Positions 23,892-35,272 of a stretch of DNA of 64,000 nucleotides are shown in pieces (positions within the stretch are counted from its first letter, which is position 1; every line of letters begins with the position of its first letter). The DNA lies in assembly GCA_014529385.2 (NCBI GenBank), contig CM043958.1:146522734-146586733 (forward strand), written 5' to 3'. The notes beneath the pieces are model-generated. The model did no database searches, had not been told where the DNA came from, and saw only the letters and a list, made by a program, of their open reading frames with translations. The stretch is from Adiantum capillus-veneris. Taxonomy: Eukaryota; Streptophyta; Polypodiopsida; Polypodiales; Pteridaceae. The translations under genes were made by a program, and so were the position numbers.

Positions 23892-26520
23892 TGTGGCACT
23901 ATCGACTTGGGCATATGAGTGCCAAAGGAATGCAAATCCTTCAAACAAAGAAGCTTCTACCAGGTTTGAAAGAAGTGGACTTAGAGTTCTGTGAAGATTG
24001 TGTTTATGGTAAACAAAAGAGGGTAAAATTTCAAAAATCAGGAAATGAAAGAAAAAATAAAAAAACTTGAGTTGGTTCATTCTGATGTTTAGGGTCCTGC
24101 AAGTACACCATCACTTGGTGGCTCATTGTACTATGTAACATTCATAGACGATGCGACTAGAAAAACATGGGTTTATGTCATGAAGAATAAATCCGATGTA
24201 TTTTCCATATTTCAAAGGTGGAAAGCCTTTGTGGAGAATGAAACAGGTACCAAGGTTAAATGCCTCAGATCCGACAATGGAGGCGAATATTGCAGCCAAG
24301 CTTTTGAAAGCTTTTGTGCTAGCAATGGTATTCGGAGGCAAAGGAAAACCCCAAGGACACCTCAACAAAATGGGATTTCGGAAAGGATGAACATGACAAT
24401 CATGGAACGAGCACGAAGCATGCGGCTACATGCAGGCCTACCGCTTGAGCTTTGGGCGGAAGCTGTAAGTACGTCTGTGTACTTAATCAATCGGTCACCC
24501 TCAACGGCTTTGGATGGAGGAGTTCCAGAAGAGGCGGACAGGTAAACCGGTGAATTATGAATTTCTCAAAGTGTTTGGGTGTGAGGCTTTCATGCACATA
24601 GATAGAAGCCTAAGATCAAAGCTCGATGCAAAGTCCAAAAAGTGTTTCTTCATTGGCTATGGAGAAGGAGACTTTGGGTATTGCCTATGGAATCCTGAAG
24701 ATGGTAAAATCTTAAGGAGTAGGGATGTAATTTTTAACGAACAAAATATGTACAAAGATTACTTGGAAAGAAAACAAACAAAAGAAACAGGTGATGAGTA
24801 CATGGAGCTTGAGGACGGTGAAGACTCAAGGACTGCAAACGGTGACAATGTGCAAAAACGTCCACCAAATGAGGAGCCTCAACCTATTCCCCGAAGATCT
24901 ACAAGAGCAAGTAGACCTCCAGAAAGGTTTGTTCCTTCCTTCAACCATCTCTTGATCTCAGATTCTGGAGAGCCGGAATCATACGAAGAAGCTATGCAAC
25001 ATGAATCCAAAGAAGAATGGACGAAGAGCATGCAAGTGGAGATGGACTCACTACATCGCAACCAAACATGGGAGTTGGTTTAGTTGCCTAAAGGTAAGCG
25101 GGCACTTCAAAACAAATGGGTGTACAAGATGAAGGAAGAAGAAGGTGGGAAGAAAAGGTACAAGTCTAGGCTTGTGGTAAAAGGGTTTTCTCAAAAGAAA
25201 GGTATTGACTTCAATAAAATATTTTTTCCTGTTGTAAAAATGAACTCAATTAGGCTTGTCTTAAGCCTTGTGTCTGCTCATGATCTAAATCTTGAGCAAA
25301 TGGATGTAAATACGGCATTCCCTCACGGTGACTTAGAGGAGGAAATCTACATGCTTCAACCAAAGGGGTATGAAGTAAAAGGTAAGGAGAAAATGGTTTG
25401 CAGATTAAAGAAGAGCTTGTATGGTTTAAAGCAAGCATCAAGACAATGGTATTTGAAGTTTGATCGATGGATGTTGGATCATGGATTCACAAGATGCAAC
25501 TCGGATCACTGCATCTACACGAAGAATTTGGGAGATGGGAAATTCATCATCCTAATGTTTTATGCTGATGACATGTTGATTGGAAGTGCTAACATGCAGG
25601 ACATCAAAGACCTAAAAGAGGAGCTGTCCAAATCTTTTTTAATGAAAGATTTAGGTGCTGCAAAGAGGATACTTGGTATGAAAATATCAAGGGACAGGAC
25701 GAAGAAGACAATAAAGCTATCTCAAGAAGATTACATCAAGAAGGTACTAGAAAGGTTTGCAATGCAAAATGCAAAACTAGTTTCTACACCTTTGGCTGGT
25801 CATTTTAAAATAACGAAGGATATGTGTCCAAAGACACAAGAGGAGATAGCCTATATGTCTAAAGTTCCATATGCTGCAGTGGTAGGTTCTCTAATGTATG
25901 CTATGTCTAGACAAGGCCAGACATTGCACATACAGTGGGAGTTGTGAGTAGGTTCATGGACAACCCAGGTAAAGAGCATTGGCAAGCTGTGAAGTGGATA
26001 CTTAGGTATCTAAAAGGGACAACAACAAATGCTTTGTATTTTGGAGGAACTGATATTTTTCTAGAAGGGTATGCTGATGTAGATATGGCAGGTGACAAAG
26101 ATACTTGAAGGAGCACTACTGGCTATGTGTTCACGGTTGGAGGCACAACAATAAGCTGGGCTTCAAAGCTGCAGAAAGTGGTTTCACTTTCTACCACGGA
26201 AGCAGAGCATGTAGCAATGACAGAGGCAAGCAAAGAAATTCTGTGGCTTCACAGATTCTTAGAAGAGCTTGGATTCAAACAAGACAATTGTGTCTTGTAC
26301 AGTTATAGCCAAAGCACTATCCATCTTGCGAAGAACTCAGCCTTTCATTCAAGGACAAAGCACATTGAGGTGAGATATCACTTCATACGCACTCTTTTGG
26401 AAGAGGGATAGCTCAAGCTAGGAAAGGTGCATACAAGTGAAAATCCTGCAGACATGTTTACAAAGGTGGTCAACAAGGAAAAGTTGAGCTTTTGCTCATC
26501 TTCAATCGGCATTCAAGGAT
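23892..26520 (+). pseudogene. Copia-1 integrase, reverse transcriptase and RNase H, multiply broken
   Basis: Continues copia-1 pol from the insertion point: WHYRLGHMSAKGMQILQ (GAG-pre-integrase) near 23893, a frameshift in an A-run near 24060, a stop where related elements have Trp (near 24091), then integrase with FIDDATRKTWVYVMK, the second Asp in RSDNGGEY (24270) and PQQNGISER. A frameshift near 24530 follows, then VFGCEAFMHIDRS, a stop at 25081, RT with QMDVNTAFPHGDLEEEIYM and FYADDMLIG (usual YVDD is YADD), a frameshift near 25905, a stop at 26106, and RNase H with [11 protein letters not shown] and [20 protein letters not shown] stop at 26409 and the short end FCSSSIGIQG close it. At least three frameshifts and four stops make it inactive. 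Confidence 0.9.
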
Positions 26521-26582
26521 AAGAAGCCAGAATTGAAAGCAGTCACAGGTTTGGTTTGGAGATCAGTCTCCAAGTGGGAGAT

Positions 26583-27362
26583 TGTTAAGTATGGAGCCTG
26601 ATTTACCCTTGTAATTTTCTGTGGTAAAAGCGCACATTTGTAAGGCCCCCATTATGAGGAGAAGCCATTGTGCGTGAAGGAAAATCACTCACCGAAAACC
26701 AAAATTTTCACGGACAAGAATCAGGGGCAACTTTAGAGGCCTCAGGGGCGAAGGCCCCCGAGACTTTTTTTTTTGCCGGAATATTCCTTTTCGCTGGAAT
26801 ATTATGGCCGGACGGCGGCCGGAAAGTGGTTGGAAAACAACCGGTCGGTTGGCCGGTGGCCGGTAGTCAATGGCCTATGGCCGGTGGTCGGAAGTCAATG
26901 GCCGGTGGCCGGTGGCCGAATTCAAAAGCGGACTTGTCTTCTCAAGGGCGGCCACACATGGGCGGATTGGAGGGTCCGATTTGGACTTATTCGCACAAGG
27001 GCGGCTACACATGGGTGTCTCTCATAAGAGAGGCCAACCCTTTTGGCCTATAAAAGGAGGCCATTTCTACACACATTTCATAGTGTGAAGTTGATGCAAC
27101 AAGGTGAGTGTGAGGTGGTGAGAGTGAAGCAAGGCGGGAGCTCCATTAAGGGTATAATCCCTTTGTAAACTACTTCTTGTTTTGAAGTACTAAAGCCATT
27201 GAGTGGCTGCTTTCCCGTGGACGTAGCCCACATTGGGTGAACCACGTATATCGTGTGTACTCTCTCTCTCTCTCTACTCTATAATCTCGTGTATGTAAAT
27301 CTGTCTCTCTCCATTAAGTAATCTACTCAATTATCTATTTAGCTACGTCTTATTTCCTAACA
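26583..27362 (+). repeat. Copia-1 3' LTR
   Basis: 780 bp, TGTTAAGTATGGAGCC to TTATTTCCTAACA, preceded by a purine tract. TATA box at 27049-27057. Shorter than the 5' LTR by a minisatellite unit and by CT-tract length. Confidence 0.94.
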
Positions 27363-27959
27363 TCTAAGTACTACTTGCATGCAAAAAACAGACATCGTTT
27401 GATACACTTACGACCACAAATAGCTTATAGATGCATCAACACACGTGCTCCATTTTGCGAGGAATGCTTGGCATTGTGCATAGCTCTCTTCGAGCCTATT
27501 GCGATGGTGCAATTGAATCTCCAATGTGAGGAGCGAGTAGGGAGTTGCATCAGGATGAAGCTCACGCTCTCTCTCTTTCTCTCTCACACAGTCGACGGAA
27601 ACTCAAAACCTTGATTATGATAAAGTTCTCTTACAGAATGACCTAGGTACCTTATATACTAAGGCTACCATACGTTAAACCTAAAATAGAGTTCAAGGGG
27701 TCAAGGGGCTTTGTATTTACAATCTGGAAGTGCCATTTCATCCCATCTTCTGCAACTAGAGTAGCTACTCATTACAAATAATGTTTTTAACCATAAGTTA
27801 TGTCGTACTGTTGACCCATGGGTCAACACCTTCATTTTAAAAATTGATTTTGAATGTCTAAAATGAAATTTTTTAAGAGACAATATAAGAAAAATACGTG
27901 ATGATTTGACCCCAAGAAGGTTTCTTTCAGTGGCCAAAAGGAGTATTTGAATCTTCCCA
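27363..27959. other. Flank between copia-1 and the gypsy element
   Basis: The first 34 bases continue the split repeat (compare 11992-12031). No gene follows. From 27936 the sequence CAAAAGGAGTATTTGAATCT matches 7679 onward, the start of the duplicated segment, and ends in the target duplication TCCCA (27955-27959). Confidence 0.65.
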
Positions 27960-29547
27960 TGTAACATTTAATGGCCTAAAATCTTTTGTGTAGCGGAATT
28001 TAGCATGAACATAGTGGGCATTTCATTAGAGTTGATTCCTAATGAGAATTACAAGAGTGCTTGGGTGGAGAGAGCAACAAAAAGCATAACACCTAGTTAG
28101 ATAGCATCGACAATACTTTCAAAAGAGAGAGCAATTAAGCTATTGACAACAGTTGAGGACCGGATTTGCATGGAGCCGGTCCCCCCTCCAAAAGGCTTTG
28201 TATTATGGTTTCTCCCATCAAGAGAGACATTGTACAATACAATTCTTTGTGTTCCTTCAAGACTAGCTAGTGCAATGAAGATGGAAGCTTCATACACCAA
28301 GCAAAACACTTAATCAAACACAACTTGAATTATCCCCGTTCTCAGACCCAAGACCTCACACACCTTCGAAGATGGTGAGAGCTAGCAGGGTATGAGAGTA
28401 GATTGAGAGGAAAAAGAAGTATCTTACGAGAAAGAAGTACATCTCCTCACATAATCACTCATATTAGCATAGCTTAGCTTAGTAATTAGCTTGGTAGAGA
28501 AGATGAGCATGCATTGAAGCTTGGCTCTTGGTTGGATTTGCATCCACATGCCAAGAGAGTGTTGATGTAGGCTTCTATCTCACAAGCTTGGAGTAGGTGA
28601 TGAGCTCTCCATTAAAGCTTGGGAGGAGATAGAGTATTTTCCCTTCACACATGGTCAAGTGTGAGAGTGTGTGTGTCAATGCCAAGCAAAAATCAGCCCC
28701 CTCTCTCTCTTGGGCGAGCCCTAGCTGCTAAGTTAGGCTGGCTTTTGCCTCATTGGACCTCCCCAGGTCAAGCCAATAGGGATTAAGCAGCATAAGTGAT
28801 AGCCTTCTGACATGTGTCCCCCTTTCCCCTTTTGTGAGAGCTTTAGGTAATTAAATAATTAAACTAAACTCTCATTGGACCCCTTTGCCTCCTGGCCAAT
28901 AGGAATCAGGCAAGCCATGGGGCTCCTGAATGCTCATCGGACCCCTTGGGAGACTGCCCAATAGTCTTCTAGGACACTTAATTCTTATTGGTTTCTTTTA
29001 TTAAATGTTTTTAAATTAATTAAACTAGATTTACTCTAGCTTAATTCTCATTGGTCCACTTCAAGGGTCTTCCAATAGGAATTGGGCACACCTTGTGGGC
29101 ATCTGGCCTAGGGAGCTGACATGTGTCCCTCATTCCCTTTGTGTAAAGGGAGCCTGTGTGTGTGTGTAGCTTTCTCTCTCATCCCCTAGCTTTGGGGCTC
29201 GCCCCCTCCTATGTAGGGATATGCAAAGACTTTTTGAGCTCACACTAAGCATCCAATTTTCCCTAGGGTCAACCTTTGGACACAACCTTTGAATTTTGGA
29301 ACCTTAGCATTTTGGAAGTCTTAATGGACTGAACCTTAGGGTCTTTTTGGCCCATTGTTTCACATGGATCTTTTGCAGATGGCCCCCCCTTTGGATCCCT
29401 ATTTTCCCTCCTTTGGATCCCTACTGTGGCCGGTCTGCTAACTTAACCAATATTCTAGCTTTTTCTCCCTTGGCACTTCCCCACATTAAATGATCAGTTT
29501 AATATGAGAAAATCATTTAGGAGAATTAGATATTGATTATTATGACA
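27960..29547 (-). repeat. Gypsy 3' LTR
   Basis: 1588 bp. On the minus strand TGTCATAATAATCAATATC to TTAAATGTTACA. It holds repeated ATTGG/CCAAT pairs (28752-29076) and two diverged copies of a CTGACATGTGTCCC block (about 28808 and 29110). The 70-aa frame at 28309-28097 occurs in both LTRs and is probably incidental. Confidence 0.95.
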
Positions 29548-29904
29548 TTACCTCTCTCTTGAAATCATAGTCGTCCTCGACTATGGTGTAGAGAAGATAA
29601 AGCATATGCATGAGTCCTTTTCTTAGCGGGTAGAGGATCCCTATGTTACCCTACGACATCATTCCATAATGGATGACTAGTCCATTTGGCGCTTGAGAGC
29701 GTGAGGCTGCCGCAAGCATGTCTGCACATTAGTCCTATCAGTCTTCCATAGTAGAGTGACAAGCTCTACTTGGTGTTTGGGAGACGTCGTCTCCACAAAC
29801 TTGATCTAAGCATGCATACTACTTCATTTTTGTGCACAAATTAAGAAAAAGAGAGTCTTATAAGACAAAAATTTTTGTTCATTTTTAACATTTTGTACAT
29901 TTGC

Positions 29905-32900
29905 TTACTCTTGGGAAGCATTGTAAGCATTGACAAGGTTTAGGTTATCCTTTAATTGTATGCCTTGCATCCATCTAGCATCTTCAAAAGGATAATTCTT
30001 AAACTTAATAAGATATTGTCTGATAGTCTTACCGCCTCTTAATACCTTGTCTTCATGTCGGAGAATGGACTCGGGCTGCAGCACCTCCTCGTGGTCTTCG
30101 ATCTCCGGTGGGTCTTCAATAGTTGGTTCTTGAGGTGGCTCTCCTTTGTAAGGCTTTAAAAGGCTCACATGAAAAGCATTGTGTATGAGCCAATGATTGG
30201 GCAACTTAAGTTGATAGGCCATCTCATTGATTGGCCTAAGAATCTGGAAGGGACCATAGTACCTTTTTGCTAGTTTAGCATAGTACTTTTGGTGGCCCGT
30301 AGGATTCTTGCCCGTCGTGTGCCTTAATCGAGCCTTGGGAAACTTTAACAAGACCCAATCGTTTTCTTTAAAGGCTTGGGCTCTTCTGTGCTTGTCAGCA
30401 GCAGCCTTTTGCCTTTGCTGTGAGATAGAGATAGCATCCTTAATCTTTTGGAAAGATTCTTGTAGGTCTCGGCTATACTCATCTGCAGCGAAGATCTTCC
30501 CATGTACCTTAAGTAGCAAGGGACTTTTTGATCTTCCCTCCATTACCTCGAAAGGTGCTTTTCCTGTAGAAGTATGTACAGTGTTATTGTAAGCATACTC
30601 TACTAAGGGTAAGTACTTCTCCCATTGGGATCTTTGATCTACTTCCGTTACATAGGCTTTTAGTAGATCGAGAATAGTTAGGTTAGCTATTTCACTTTGG
30701 CCATCAGTTTGTGGATGATAGGCCGAAGAGAAGTTTAGCCTTGTTCCTAAATTCTCAAAGAGACCCTTCCAGAAATTACTGGTCATTCTAGGATCTCTAT
30801 CCGACACTATGGACATTGGCAAGCCATGGTACTTGAAAATTTGTGAAATGAAGAGGGTTGCCATTTGATGGGCTTTGATAGTCTTTTTGACAGGTATAAA
30901 ATGAGCTTGTTTACTGAACCTGTCTACTATCGTCCATATTCCCGTATTCCCATGGATAGACTTAGGCAATCCAAAGATAAAATCCATGGATATGCTCTCC
31001 CATGGTGAATTAGGGATTGGCAAGGGTTGAAGCAATCCAAGTTGCTTCCCTCTATCAAATTTTTTCTTTTGACATACCACACATTTGGAAACATACTCAT
31101 GTATGTTCACTTTCATGGTAGGCCAATAGAAATATGTTTCAATTCCCTTTAGGGTAGACTGAATCCCTCTATGCCCCGCATATGGGGGAGCATGAGATTC
31201 ATACATTACTTTCTCACGTAGTGAGTTAGTAACGCATAGTCTATTGCCATAGAGAAGATAACCATCTTGTAAAGTAAATGGTTCTTCTTTCTTCCCTAAT
31301 GCAAGGGCTGAAATCACATCTCTAAAATCGAGATCAATAGCATACTCATCTATCATTGAAGATAGATCATTGTGAGTTGCTATGGAAACCGCATTCACTC
31401 TTGGTCGTCTTGAGAGTGCATCGGCTACTTGATTATGCTTGCCAGCAATGTGAGCAATATGAAAATGAAATTGCGAAAGGAAATTTGCCCACCTCATTTG
31501 TTTGTCGGAGAGCTTGGTCTGCGTCATGAAGTACTTAAGACTTTGGTGATCCGTTCGCAGAATGAAAGGAGTCCCCAATAAATAGTGCTTCCATGAGTCT
31601 AAGGCATGTAGAACTGCAAGGAGTTCTTTTTCGTATATGCCTAGAGCTTGCTCAACAGAGTCGAGCCTTCGACTCTCATAGCCTATGGCGTGCCCTTCTT
31701 GGAGCAAAACAGCCCCAAGGCAATCACCACAAGCATCACATTGGACCTCAAATGGTTTTGAGAGATCCGGTAGTGTAAGCACAGGTTGAGAGATAAGCTT
31801 TTCTTTAAGCTTTTCGAAAGCATTGTTCTCCTTAGCAGACCACGTATACCTAACATTTTTCTTTGTTAGGTCATGTAATGGTCCCGCAATTTGTGAGAAC
31901 TTTTCTATGAAGCGTCTATAGTATGCACACATACCTATAAAGCTTCTTAGTTCATGAAGATTCCTTGGTTTAGGCCATCCTTTTATTACCTCTAACTTGG
32001 ATGGATCCATTTGGATTCCATCTTGAGAGATAATGTGACCTAAATATTGAATCTCTTGCAAGAAAAATTCACTTTTCTTTCGATTAACATAAAGTTTATT
32101 CTCTCTTAAAACTTGAAATATTACCTGGAGGTGTTGCTTATGTTCCTCTAATGAATTAGAGTAGATGATAATATCATCAAAGAACACTCCAGTGAAGGTT
32201 CGATGAGGTCTGAACAGCTTCTCCATCAAGCGGTTAAATGTGGCTGGTGCATTAGTCAAGCCAAAAGGCATGACAATGTATTCGTAAAGACCAAATGTAG
32301 TACGAAATGCGGTCTTTACAATGTCTTGATCAACTATCCTTATTTGATGATAGCCACTTTTTAGGTCAATCCTACTGAAGTAGGTCGATCCTTGTAGCTT
32401 ATCAAATAGGTCTTCTACCCGTGGAACGGGAAACCTATTCTTGATAGTGATCCTATTTAGTGCTCTATAGTCGACACACATACGATATGTGCCGTCTTTC
32501 TTTTGCACTAATAGCACAGGTGAGCAAAATGGAGATGAGCTAGGCCTAACCATGCCCTTCTCAATTAACTCATGCACTTGCCGCATAATCTCCTCTTGTT
32601 GAGCTTGAGAAACTCTATAAGGAGGTTTGTTAGGCGGTGAACTTCCTGGAAGAAGTTCAATTGCATGGTCGTCATTACCTCGTTTAGGAGGTATCTCAGA
32701 AGGGATGTCGTCAATAAAGACATCTTGAAACCCCTTGAGAAAATTGGATAACTCTAATTCCTTTTGGTTGCTTTTATTTTCTTTTGCTAAAGCATTAGGT
32801 TCATTTTGAGAATCTTTAACAAAAATCATGTACACGGAAATAGAGCTCTTTATTGACTTGTTGAAAGCTGGTGTATGTACAATGGGGATGGTGTTACCCA

Positions 32901-34855
32901 TCTCCCTAGCATCTATATACATGTCCTTTTCCCTGAACTTAAAGGAGATTCTCCTTTCAGGAAATTTAACATGGGCAGCCAGACGGTCAAACCATGGTGC
33001 CCCTAGGATTACATCCTCATGCTTGAGAGGAGAGATAAAGAAATCCTCTTTGTCCACATAGCCTTGGACATGAAGCCTCAATTTCCCGATTAAGGGAGTG
33101 ACTGAAGCTTCTTGCCCCTTGAAGGCACTATCTGCGGGTAGGATATCTCCCATCTCGTAGGATTGTATGCCTAGTTTGGTGGCTAACTCCATAGATATAA
33201 AATTGTGAGTAGAACCAGGGTCAAAGAGAATAAAAGCATCATGTTCTCTTACCTTTCCCCAAGCATGGCATAGAGGAGATCCTTTGTGGTGAGTTTGGGG
33301 AATCTCCTCCTCTTGGATTTCAACCAAAGAAGCTCTAGGAGGATCTTGGCGGTTGTTCTTTTGGGGACAAGCGCGGTACGCATGCCCTTGTTCGCCGCAC
33401 TTGAAACACCGGTTATCTTTACGATAACGCTCAAGCTCTTCAGGAGAGAGTTTATTCTTTCCTTTGTAAACTCCCTTCTCTTTAGCTTTGTTGGAATTGC
33501 CTTTAGGAGACTTTTGGACATTGTCCTTCCCCTTAGGCTCATTGGAACCTTTGTTTTCCGGGGGTTTATTATTTCTTTTACCCCCCGTTTGGAAATTGAT
33601 TCGCGAGGCCACCATAGTATGGTGTATTACCGCCGATATGGTACGTGGCCTTTGGGAGTTGACATACTCCGCCATTTCTTCGGTTAAGCCCGCACAAAAT
33701 TGTTGCTTTTGCTCTCCAAAATCCAACTTTTTGAAGACAGTGGCTTTGAGTTGTAGGTCCCAAAACTTGTCTACATATTTGTGGATGGATTCATTGGGAG
33801 AGAGCTTTAAGCTTCGCCATTCGGTGAGTACTTTGTCTTTGGCATCGGTGGCCAAAAACTGCTTCATAATGGAAGCTCTTAAAGCCTTCCATGTTCGTGG
33901 AGCTTCACCGTTGGCTCGTAGGCTAGACCACCATTGTCTGGCGGACTTTTGAAAGTGCATAGCTACATGGCGTAGCTTAGAGGACTCCGTGAAGCCCTCA
34001 TCTCCAAACGCCGCATCGAATTGCTGGATAAAGGCCAAAACTTTGTCTGTAGCACCGAAGGTGCCATCATAGGTAAGGAAAGAGATGCTCTTCCCTCCCT
34101 CTTTGAATTTCTTCAGCTTGGACGACCTCTTCCATGCGGCATAGGATTTCCTATGGCCTCTTCTTTTTGATGGTTCAAAAGTTCCACCATCACTTTCTTC
34201 AGAAGATGAAGAATTTGAAGAAGGTGGAGAAGAGGGTGACCTCTTTCTCGCCTTTTTCTTGTCTTGATCTTTGTCGTCTTCACCATAGCTTTCATAAGAG
34301 GAAGAGGATGAAGAAGATGGAGAAGAGGGTGTCCTCTTTCTCGCCTTTTTCTTCTCTTGCCTTTTTATCATCCCTCTTTGAATTATGGCGTGGAGAAGAG
34401 TGTGATGGTCTTCTCCGCTTTGGTGGTGATGGAGAGCGTTTAGCCCGCCGTCTTCGTGGAGCCATCTCCGCCGAGGTGGCGGGAGACTCGCTTCTTTCTC
34501 TTTCCTTCGGTGGGGGCTCTTGAGTTCTCCTTTGGGAAGGAGATGCATCATCAAGAAGTAAGTTCTTGAGCCCTTCATATGGATTCTCTTCTTCTTCCCG
34601 AATCGGAGAGAGACCTCTTTTGGTAGTCTCACAAGGAGGCTTCCTAGGTGTTCTCTCGTCATGGTGATGAGCTTGGAGAATCCCGTGAGCACGGAGCTGC
34701 CGTTGCACTTCACTTTGGAGAGATGGATTGCCCATGGCTTGTTGAAGCCTAGAAACAAGATAATTAACAAGCATTGAAGCATCATTAGTAGCTTGCTCAT
34801 GAGCAAAATCAAAGTTATCAACATTAATTTCACTCTCTTTAATATTGTCAGCCAT
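29905..34855 (-). CDS. Gypsy chromovirus Gag-Pol polyprotein (one frameshift in Gag)
   Basis: One frame is open from about 34350 to 29905. The natural Gag start is at 34855 in a neighbouring frame (MADNIKESEINVDNFDFAHE); the frames join near 34330-34370 in a Lys/Arg-rich stretch, so a single slip separates them. Domains, numbering from 34863: retrotransposon Gag about 230-400, zinc knuckle CFKCGEQGHAYRACPQ near 490, protease FILFDPGSTHNFIS near 545 (the usual DSG is DPG, probably harmful), RT with VFFDDIIIYS near 895, RNase H 1030-1130 with DACGDCLGAVLLQ and TDHQSL, integrase zinc finger ending CVVCQKKK near 1262, integrase core with MDFIFGLP, SDRDPRM and PQTDGQSE, and a chromodomain-like end QYLIKFKNYPFEDARWMQG near 1615. 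Gag also has two Ser-rich repeats of the KKKARKRTPSSP type. Confidence 0.95.
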
Positions 34856-35259
34856 TCTAACAACTTTTAGGTGTAAACTTTTTAGGTGTACTTTGGCACT
34901 TCAAGCCCTAGTTGCTACTCCTCTTTACCCCTTTAGAAAAAGCACTCAAGCTACTGTACCCGCGGCTCGAATACCATTAATTGCAAGGAATAGAAGAGAG
35001 GGTCTTTCGACACCAAAACAGCACCGGCTCCTGTCAAGCTTCTAATAGCTCAATAGTGGTTAAGCCATAGGCAAGCCCCGTAGGACTCCACTATTAAGAC
35101 CATAGCTCTCGACGGTGATGCCCCGTTAACTGCACAAAGGCAGGCGCACTGCAAGGCTGAAAAATCCCTATTCTACTTACTCACAGGCAATTAATAATAC
35201 CAACCATTTGTAGCTAGCTTGAGGACCTCCCTTCTTGAGTAAGAAAAGAGAAACCTTGA

Positions 35260-35271
35260 GCTCTGATACCA
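35260..35271 (-). promoter_or_regulatory. Primer binding site (initiator Met tRNA) of gypsy element
   Basis: The minus strand reads TGGTATCAGAGC, one base inside the 5' LTR. The leader between it and the Gag start is about 400 bp. Confidence 0.93.
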
Positions 35272-35272
35272 A

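Larger units (their letters stand above)
16362..27362 (+). mobile_element. Copia-1: Ty1/copia element, inactive, hosts a nested insertion
   Basis: A plus-strand copia retrotransposon bounded by direct LTRs (16362-17174 and 26583-27362) and flanked by the target duplication TCTAA (16357-16361 and 27363-27367). A purine tract AAGTGGGAG (26572-26580) precedes the 3' LTR. The coding order is Gag, protease, integrase, RT, RNase H, the copia order. It is split at 18398/23892 by copia-2. The region after the 5' LTR (17175-17412) lacks an initiator-Met primer site and the Gag N-terminus, so it has been replaced or deleted, with a GA tract at the breakpoint. Removing copia-2 leaves about 5.5 kb. Confidence 0.93.

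Noticed and set aside
28097-28309. 70-codon frame repeated at 35410-35622
   Set aside because: Lies wholly inside the gypsy LTR; its repetition is due to LTR duplication, and no domain or codon evidence supports a protein.
34400-34863. N-terminal 150 codons of the longest gypsy frame (MLEWLTILKRVKLML...)
   Set aside because: Out of frame with the natural Gag start at 34855; the hydrophobic residues are a shadow reading of Gag.
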